This document shows, in pieces, positions 58,836 through 64,000 of a stretch of 64,000 nt of DNA. Where the stretch lies: assembly GCA_019120175.1 (NCBI GenBank), contig DWVP01000004.1, positions 1 through 64,000 on the forward strand, given 5' to 3'. Made by a program: the position numbers and the translations under genes. The DNA comes from Candidatus Corynebacterium faecigallinarum. Its GTDB lineage: Bacteria > Actinomycetota > Actinomycetes > Mycobacteriales > Mycobacteriaceae. The notes below the pieces were generated by a model, which was not told where the DNA came from, ran no database searches, and saw only the letters and a list, made by a program, of their open reading frames with translations. The number at the start of each line of letters is the position of its first letter. The first letter of the stretch is position 1.

Positions 58836-59309
58836 TCATGCCTCGATGATGAGGGTATATGGCCCGAGATTGGTGGACGAGACCTCCATCATCGCCCCGA
58901 ACCGACCGGTCTCCACCCGCATCCCCCGGGACCGCAGATCGTCCACGATCTTCTCGAGGACCTCGGCCGCCTGCTCACCGGGCGCGGCCGGCGACCATGA
59001 CGGTCGCCGACCTTTCGCCGTCGCCCCCATCAGCGTGAACTGACTGACCACCAGGACCTCGGCACCGTTGTCCTGGGCGCTGACGTCACGCCCGGACTCC
59101 CATGACTCACCGGCAGACGGCAGGATCCGCAGCTCGGCGATCTTCCGTGCGACCGTGGCCCAGGCCTCCGGGTCGTCGTCGCGCCCTGCCCCGACCAGGG
59201 CGAGCAACGCGCCGCGTCCGGCACCGTCCCGGTCAGCGTCGACATGACCGACGACTTCACCGTCAACGACCACCGAGGCGGTCGCCACGGTACTGACCAC
59301 CGCCCTCAC
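58836..59309 (-). CDS. dtd: D-aminoacyl-tRNA deacylase Dtd
   Basis: This 157-residue enzyme removes D-amino acids mischarged on tRNA. The SQFTLMG motif (here [20 protein letters not shown]) and the C-terminal Gly-cisPro region NLGPYTL are present. The usual family reading of the latter is GPVT, so the Val-to-Tyr change is notable. The GTG start overlaps the upstream methyltransferase stop as GTGA. It is the last gene of a DUF3099-methyltransferase-dtd unit. Confidence 0.92.
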   Translation of the reverse strand: MRAVVSTVATASVVVDGEVVGHVDADRDGAGRGALLALVGAGRDDDPEAWATVARKIAELRILPSAGESWESGRDVSAQDNGAEVLVVSQFTLMGATAKGRRPSWSPAAPGEQAAEVLEKIVDDLRSRGMRVETGRFGAMMEVSSTNLGPYTLIIEA

Positions 59310-60949
59310 AGTTCCGCCCCGCTGAAGCCGCTGAAGCCGCTGTCGTCGCTGTCGTCACTGTCGTCAGTGTCGCCCAGGCCATCCACCAGCTCGACGGGCA
59401 GCACCAGACCATGGCGTACGAGGTCGACCACCAGCGGAACGAGGGCGGTGGTGAACTCGTCTTCGTCGAGCCCGTTGACCGCACAGTACAGCTCCGCGGT
59501 GTCACGCAGACTCAACCCCTGCGGGGACAGGCCGGCGATGACCGCCGACAGTGGGGCGTCGACCTCGTGGCTGTAGCGCGGCCCTTCGGTACGGGTCAGC
59601 CGGAGGACCTCCGGGTGGAAGCCCACGGCAGGGATGTCCTCGGTGCCGATCGTCGCCAGCTCGACGGTCTCCCTCGCCAGCCCCGGACGCACCTGGAACC
59701 GGGCGTCCAGGAGCCGGTCTGCATCGGTTTCGGCCAGCCAGGCGGCCCGGGTGAAGTGCTCGGCCACCTCATCACCGAAGAACTCCAGGTCCGGGGTGTC
59801 CAGCACCTCGAAGGTCACTTCGGAGGGTCCGTCGATGCGTTCCAGGTGCACGTACCCCATGCCGATCCGGGCCACGTCATGCTGCTGCAGGTAGTCGAGC
59901 CAGTGGGTGCACCGTCGTCGTCCCTCCGGGGAACGGAGGTCGACCGAGGCGTCCGACAACCAGGTGCGCACGTACACCGACGGCGACACCTCGTCGCGCT
60001 GGACGACCCAGGCGCGGATGCCCTCGGACGGTAGCCAGGAGGCCACCCGGTTCGCCGGGGATTCCGTCAGGCTGGTGACCCAGGCGCCGAGCAGGTGCGC
60101 GGTGCCGCCGGGGGCGAGGTGGGCTGCGGCGCCCTCGACGACGGTGCGGGAGGCACCGTCCAGCTCCAGTCCGGAATCACGGTAGATCTGGCCGTTCTCC
60201 GCAGGGCCGACGACGAAAGGGGGATTCGACACGATGCGGGTGAACGTCTCATCAGTCACCGGCTCGAACCAGGAGCCCTCCCGGAAGTCGACCGGGGTGG
60301 CATCGGTGCCGGTGACGCTGCGCTCGGACGCACGGGCGTAGTCCAGGGCCCTGGTGTTGACGTCGGTGGCCACCGTGCGGGCGGCGGGCAACAGTAGTGC
60401 CAGGACCCCGGACCCGGTGCCGAGGTCCAGCAGACTTTCCGTGGGGGATGCCGGAACTTGATTGAGTAGCGTCAACGGAGCCTGACCCACTCCGGGAACG
60501 TGGTCACTGCGGCGGGTGGTGGTGGCTGCCGAGGCATCCGGGTCCGAGGCGATCAGCACCGGGCGGCCATCACCGTGGCGGTCGTGAGTCACCGGGCGGA
60601 TGTCGATGGTGGAGCGCACCAAGGCGTCCGTATCAGTCTGGTCGGCCGCCAGGATGCCGGCGGCGACCAGGTCATCTGCCAGGTCATCGCCGAGTACCCC
60701 GGCGACGGCGGCGAACTCCACCGGCTCCCGGAGGAAGAAAACCGCTGTCAGGGTGGCGCTCCGGGGGTCGACAGCACCGGTGTCCCTGCGACGGGTCAGA
60801 TGCCACACCGCGGCACCGGGGTTGCCGGACAACGCCTCGGCGTGACCTTCACGCCCCAGGGCGGCGAGCACCAGGTCGGCGCTGTAGTCCAGCGCGGTCA
60901 GCGCCCGGACCAGGTCGCCGAGGGCGGGGGACTGAACATCAACGCTCAT
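59306..60949 (-). CDS. Class I SAM-dependent methyltransferase, NPPF type
   Basis: This 547-residue protein has an all-helical N-terminal domain of about 160 residues. The Rossmann methyltransferase core has motif [16 protein letters not shown] near 183 and motif IV SNPPFVV near 250. A 230-residue actinobacteria-specific C-terminal domain follows. The NPPF motif is typical of PrmC/RsmC-like enzymes that methylate glutamine or exocyclic amines, so rRNA, tRNA or protein substrates are all possible. ATG 60949 lies 11 bp inside the DUF3099 gene. The C-terminus ends in short DDS and GFS repeats. Confidence 0.82.
   Translation of the reverse strand: MSVDVQSPALGDLVRALTALDYSADLVLAALGREGHAEALSGNPGAAVWHLTRRRDTGAVDPRSATLTAVFFLREPVEFAAVAGVLGDDLADDLVAAGILAADQTDTDALVRSTIDIRPVTHDRHGDGRPVLIASDPDASAATTTRRSDHVPGVGQAPLTLLNQVPASPTESLLDLGTGSGVLALLLPAARTVATDVNTRALDYARASERSVTGTDATPVDFREGSWFEPVTDETFTRIVSNPPFVVGPAENGQIYRDSGLELDGASRTVVEGAAAHLAPGGTAHLLGAWVTSLTESPANRVASWLPSEGIRAWVVQRDEVSPSVYVRTWLSDASVDLRSPEGRRRCTHWLDYLQQHDVARIGMGYVHLERIDGPSEVTFEVLDTPDLEFFGDEVAEHFTRAAWLAETDADRLLDARFQVRPGLARETVELATIGTEDIPAVGFHPEVLRLTRTEGPRYSHEVDAPLSAVIAGLSPQGLSLRDTAELYCAVNGLDEDEFTTALVPLVVDLVRHGLVLPVELVDGLGDTDDSDDSDDSGFSGFSGAEL
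59322..59374. repeat. Short 9-bp repeats at the 3' end of the methyltransferase gene
   Basis: GCTGAAGCC-type and GTCGTCGCT/GTCGTCACT/GTCGTCAGT units, all 9 bp, encode the GFSGFSG and DDSDDS tail in frame. Confidence 0.65.
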
Positions 60950-61496
60950 CAGGATCCTCGTTTCTCTCTGTGCTGTCTGTGCTGCCGGTGTCATCCATCT
61001 CGCCAGGGGTGTCCTCAGGTTCAGCGTCGATGACCTCGGACTCCGACGCCGCGGAGTCACCGCCGTCAAGTTGGGGACGGTGGGTGCCCGCGGTGCCTGC
61101 CTCCAGCGCAGTACGCATCGCCTGCTGCTGCTGACGGACCAGGGCCGGCTTGTAGACCTTCGGCTGACCCTTCTCGGTGTCCGGTGCCTTTTCATTCGCC
61201 AGTAGCACCGCGACCCACGGCAACGGCAACGACGCGACGGCGAAGAACGCGGCCAACAGCGGACTGTGCAGCCAGGCGTAGGCCACCACCGCCAGGACGA
61301 GCAACGGGATACGGGCCAGCTGCAACGCCGCATAAACCCGCTTACGGTGACGCCAGTCGTCCAGCCGAGGCCTCTTGGCCGTGGTGATCAGTGACACCTC
61401 GTCACCGCTGTCCCGCAGTGGAGGGTGCGACTGTTGCGGACGCCGTGGGTCGCGGCTGTCGTCCCGCCGCTGTGTGGCGTCCTCGTTGTCTGGCAT
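60939..61496 (-). CDS. DUF3099 membrane protein
   Basis: This 185-residue protein has two membrane helices near residues 60-105 (LLVLAVVAYAWLHSPLLAAFF and ASLPLPWVAVLLA). The family motif LITTAKRPRLDDWRHRKRVY precedes them. The last 60 residues are acidic and Ser/Thr-rich. ATG 61496 is preferred over GTG 61505 because TACGGT ends exactly 7 nt before it. The gene leads the unit with the methyltransferase and dtd. Function unknown. Confidence 0.78.
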   Translation of the reverse strand: MPDNEDATQRRDDSRDPRRPQQSHPPLRDSGDEVSLITTAKRPRLDDWRHRKRVYAALQLARIPLLVLAVVAYAWLHSPLLAAFFAVASLPLPWVAVLLANEKAPDTEKGQPKVYKPALVRQQQQAMRTALEAGTAGTHRPQLDGGDSAASESEVIDAEPEDTPGEMDDTGSTDSTERNEDPDER

Positions 61497-61606
61497 GGGG
61501 TCCACCGTAGTCCTGCACAGTCACGGCACAACCCGTGGGACCGGCCAATCGCCCAATCGAGGTGCGTGGCTGGAAAACAGCGGACGCGAGGGGCATGATT
61601 GGGGCT

Positions 61607-61849
61607 GTGACTACTCCATCAACGACAACGATTGAGCGCCCGGACGTCCGCACGGACGACCAGACGTCGGACGACACCCCGAAGTTCTTCCACTACGTCA
61701 AGAAGGACAAGATCGTCGACTCCGCGGTGAACGGAAGGATGGTCGTCGCCCTCTGCGGCGAGACGTTCCCGGTCACGAAGCAGGCGAAGCCGGGCTCCCC
61801 GGTGTGCCCGGACTGCGAGAAGATCTACCAGGGGCTCCGCCGGAAGTGA
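61607..61849 (+). CDS. DUF3039 zinc-ribbon-like protein
   Basis: This 80-residue actinobacterial protein of unknown function ends with a zinc-ribbon-like pair, VALCGETF and PVCPDCEKIYQGL. The family core HYVKKDKI is present. GTG 61607 is preferred to the frame opening at 61535 because CATGAT lies 7 nt before it and the family starts here. Its stop overlaps the next start as GTGA, so a joint role with the helicase is likely. Confidence 0.82.
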   Translation: MTTPSTTTIERPDVRTDDQTSDDTPKFFHYVKKDKIVDSAVNGRMVVALCGETFPVTKQAKPGSPVCPDCEKIYQGLRRK

Positions 61850-63579
61850 GTCTGCCAACGTCGTACGGCACTCTGCGTGCCTGGCAGCAGGCTGCGCTGC
61901 GCCAGTACATCGACCAGGCTCCCCAGGACTTCCTCGCGGTCGCGACCCCCGGGGCAGGTAAGACCACCTTCGCCCTGACTGTCGCCCGCATGCTGCTGGA
62001 CAACCGCACCGTGCAGCGCATCGTCATCGTGGTGCCCACCGAACACCTGAAGACCCAGTGGTCGCAGGCGGCGGCCCGCCAGGGAATCTCCATCGACGCG
62101 GAGTTCACCAATTCCTCGGCGGTCAACCACGCCCACCAGGGCGTGGCGGTGACCTATGCCCAGGTCGGCATGAAGCCGACCAAGCACTACCAGGTGGCAA
62201 CCGCCCAGAAGACCCTGGTGATCCTCGACGAGATCCACCACGCCGGTGACGCCAAGAGCTGGGGCGACGGTGTGCGCTTCGCCTATGACCAGGCCGAACG
62301 ACGCCTGGCGTTGACCGGTACCCCGTTCCGTTCGGACGACTCGGCCATTCCCTTCGTCGGCTACCAGGAGATCGACGGGGCTATGGTCTCCCAGTCGGAC
62401 TACACCTACGGCTACTCCGAGGCCCTTGCCGACGGTGTGGTGCGTCCGGTGGTCTTCATGGCCTACTCGGGTGAGGCCCGGTGGCGCGACAGCGCCGGCG
62501 AGGAGTACGAGGCGCGTCTCGGCTCGCCCCTGAATGCCGAGCAGACCGCCAGGGCGTGGAAGACCGCGCTGGACCCGAAGGGGGAGTGGATCCCCGCGGT
62601 GCTGGCCTCTGCCCACACGAGGCTGATGCAGATGCGGCAGAGCATCCCGGACGCCGGCGGTCTGGTCATCGCCACCGACACCACCACCGCCCGCGCCTAC
62701 GCGGTGATCCTGGAACGCATCAGTGGCACGAAGGTCACCGTCGTGCTGTCCGACGAAGTCGGAGCCAGCGACCGGATCAAGCAGTTCTCCGACTCCACCG
62801 ACCAGTGGATGGTCGCCGTCCGCATGGTGTCGGAGGGTGTCGACGTTCCCCGTCTCGCCGTCGGCGTGTACGCGACCTCGGCGTCGACCCCGTTGTTCTT
62901 TGCCCAGGCCATCGGACGTTTCGTTCGTTCGCGTCGCCCCGGGGAGTCAGCGAGTGTCTTCGTGCCGAGTGTGCCGGTACTGCTCGACCTGGCGTCCAAC
63001 ATGGAACGCCAGCGCAACCACGTGCTGGGCAAACCGGACCGTCCGAATGAAGGCTGGGACGATGAGCTCCTGGCGCAGGCGAACAAGCAGGAGGACGAGC
63101 CGGACGAGCTGAAGGGCTATGAGACGCTCGGCGCAAACGCCGAGCTCGACCACCTCATCTTCGACGGGTCGAACTACGGCACCACGGTCGCCGGTTCGGA
63201 GGAGGAGCAGGAGTACCTGGGGTTGCCCGGGCTGCTCGACGCCGAACAGATGCGTACCCTGCTCCAGCAGCGGCAGACCCGGCAGCTGGACAACCGGGAG
63301 CGGGCGGCGAAGACCGCCGAGGTGGAGCAGAAAGATCGTGCCACCCGGGTGTCCGACGACTCCGCGGACAGCTCCGCCGGGGCCGACCGGGTCGCCAGTG
63401 AACAGCTGCCGGCGTTGCGCAAGAAGCTCAATGCTCTGGTCGGTGCGAAATCCGCGCGTACCGGGCGTCCGCACGGTGCCATCCACAACGAGGTCCGGCG
63501 CAACTGTGGTGGGCCGCCCACCGCACTGTGCAGCGCCCAGCAGTTGCAGGACCGGATCGCCTACCTGCGTGACTGGTGA
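61846..63579 (+). CDS. SF2 DEAD/DEAH-type helicase
   Basis: This 577-residue helicase has LRAWQQAALRQYID (Q-type entry), Walker A ATPGAGKTTFAL near residue 37, motif II LVILDEIHHAGD, motif III LTGTPFRSDD and motif VI AQAIGRFVRSRRPGE. The pattern is that of RadD/UvsW-type DNA helicases. The C-terminal 140 residues are helical and charged, ending in a conserved NEVRRNCGGPP and AQQLQDRIAYLRDW block. The GTG start overlaps DUF3039, giving tight coupling. Repair or transcription-linked function is inferred. Confidence 0.85.
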   Translation: MSLPTSYGTLRAWQQAALRQYIDQAPQDFLAVATPGAGKTTFALTVARMLLDNRTVQRIVIVVPTEHLKTQWSQAAARQGISIDAEFTNSSAVNHAHQGVAVTYAQVGMKPTKHYQVATAQKTLVILDEIHHAGDAKSWGDGVRFAYDQAERRLALTGTPFRSDDSAIPFVGYQEIDGAMVSQSDYTYGYSEALADGVVRPVVFMAYSGEARWRDSAGEEYEARLGSPLNAEQTARAWKTALDPKGEWIPAVLASAHTRLMQMRQSIPDAGGLVIATDTTTARAYAVILERISGTKVTVVLSDEVGASDRIKQFSDSTDQWMVAVRMVSEGVDVPRLAVGVYATSASTPLFFAQAIGRFVRSRRPGESASVFVPSVPVLLDLASNMERQRNHVLGKPDRPNEGWDDELLAQANKQEDEPDELKGYETLGANAELDHLIFDGSNYGTTVAGSEEEQEYLGLPGLLDAEQMRTLLQQRQTRQLDNRERAAKTAEVEQKDRATRVSDDSADSSAGADRVASEQLPALRKKLNALVGAKSARTGRPHGAIHNEVRRNCGGPPTALCSAQQLQDRIAYLRDW

Positions 63580-63590
63580 CCGCTGCTTGA

Positions 63591-63596
63591 TACTCT
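63591..63596 (+). promoter_or_regulatory. -10 box for the last gene
   Basis: TACTCT lies 12 nt after the helicase stop and could start an mRNA with a leader of about 90 nt before the ATG at 63694. Confidence 0.4.
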
Positions 63597-63693
63597 GGGC
63601 GGTGACAACAGCGGGTGCCGACAGTGTTGCGCACCCGGCCCCCAGACCAGCCGGTCACGGTAGCTCGTGCGGCGGAGAGGCGACGCCACCACC

Positions 63694-64000
63694 ATGGCCC
63701 AGGCAGACAACACCCCGGCAGGACGCGATGTGCCCGGAACCAACCGTCGGCAGAGCCGACTGAGTATCGCCGCCCTGCTGCTGGCGGTGCTGGCCGTCCC
63801 CGCCGCACTGTTCCCCTGGTTGGGACTGGTGGTTGCCGTGGTGGTGCTGGCCGTCGCACTGGTCGCCTTGATCCGGACGATGCGTTCCTCCGAGATCAGT
63901 CGCGGCTACCCCATTGCCGCGGTCGGGGTGTCCATCGCCGCTGTCGCCCTGGCCGGCATCATCACCAACGGCACGGCGAATCAGATCGAGGAGTGCGATC
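63694..64000 (+). CDS. Membrane protein, 3' end beyond window
   Basis: At least 102 residues are visible before the window ends. A hydrophilic N-terminus of 24 residues is followed by two close hydrophobic helices (IAALLLAVLAVPAALFPWL, VVAVVVLAVALVALIRT) and a third (AAVGVSIAAVALAGIITN). The layout resembles DUF4190-type small membrane proteins. A GGAGAGG lies 14 nt before the ATG, somewhat far. A GTG at 63602 is in a different frame and is not the start of this protein. Confidence 0.6.
   Translation, partial: MAQADNTPAGRDVPGTNRRQSRLSIAALLLAVLAVPAALFPWLGLVVAVVVLAVALVALIRTMRSSEISRGYPIAAVGVSIAAVALAGIITNGTANQIEECD

Noticed and set aside
63602..63763. GTG-initiated open frame before the last gene
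   Set aside because: It is in a different frame from the membrane protein, has no family resemblance, and most likely is leader sequence.

Overview
The window is ordinary chromosomal core sequence from a high-GC actinobacterium, almost certainly a Corynebacterium on the high-GC side of the genus. Three things point there. The gene order (truB-ribF-rpsO-pnp, dapB-thyX-dapA-RNase J-ftsK, pgsA-cinA-clgR-pspA, bioYMN, recA-recX-gluABCD-miaB-miaA-dapF-hflX, ptsH/ptsI-lexA-nrdR-hrpA, oxyR, galE-dtxR-sigB) is the Corynebacterium order. The proteins read closely like their Corynebacterium counterparts. The promoters follow actinobacterial rules: TANNNT boxes placed 6-8 nt before start codons, LexA boxes, and SigH-type promoters. 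No tRNA, rRNA, insertion sequence, prophage, CRISPR array or antibiotic-type gene cluster is seen.

Layout. 1-360: decayed 3' remnant of a ComA-type phosphosulfolactate synthase. 0.4-7 kb: tRNA/flavin/ribosome/RNA decay genes (truB, ribF, rpsO, pnp), with an orphan AbiEi-antitoxin/DUF559 fusion gene inserted between rpsO and pnp. 7-12.5 kb: lysine/DAP biosynthesis with thyX, RNase J, and a mycothiol-isomerase-fold protein. 12.6-20.8 kb: ftsK, a TerC exporter behind a yybP-ykoY (Mn2+) riboswitch, pgsA, cinA, the SigH-controlled regulator clgR, pspA, and a DUF1707/LiaF-like protein. 20.8-28.5 kb: biotin ECF transporter bioYMN, DUF3046, SOS-regulated recA-recX, and glutamate ABC transporter gluABCD. 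28.6-38.5 kb: tRNA modification (miaB, miaA), dapF, hflX, a uracil/xanthine permease and conserved unknowns. 38.6-43.9 kb: general PTS proteins HPr and EI with one DeoR repressor but no fructose enzymes, then lexA, a divS-like gene and nrdR. 43.9-54.2 kb: HrpA helicase, ahpCD/oxyR peroxide defence, a Ski2-like helicase and a PAC2 protein. 54.3-64 kb: DUF4192 behind twin DnaA boxes, galE, dtxR, sigB, dtd, a methyltransferase, DUF3099, DUF3039, an SF2 helicase and a truncated membrane protein.

Functional themes are DNA damage control (LexA boxes at recA and lexA/divS), envelope and heat/thiol stress (SigH-type promoters with the same hexamers and spacing at clgR and sigB, plus pspA and LiaF-like), peroxide stress (OxyR/AhpCD), metal control (Mn riboswitch, DtxR) and RNA turnover (PNPase and RNase J, both with unusual disordered N-terminal tails).

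I found no wholly new multi-gene system. The observations most worth following are the lysine/alanine-rich PNPase extension, the orphan AbiEi-DUF559 gene, the twin DnaA boxes, the PTS locus lacking fruK/ptsF, the pair of SigH promoters, the perfect hairpin inside recX, and the Cys/Gly-tailed protein translationally coupled to a small membrane protein.
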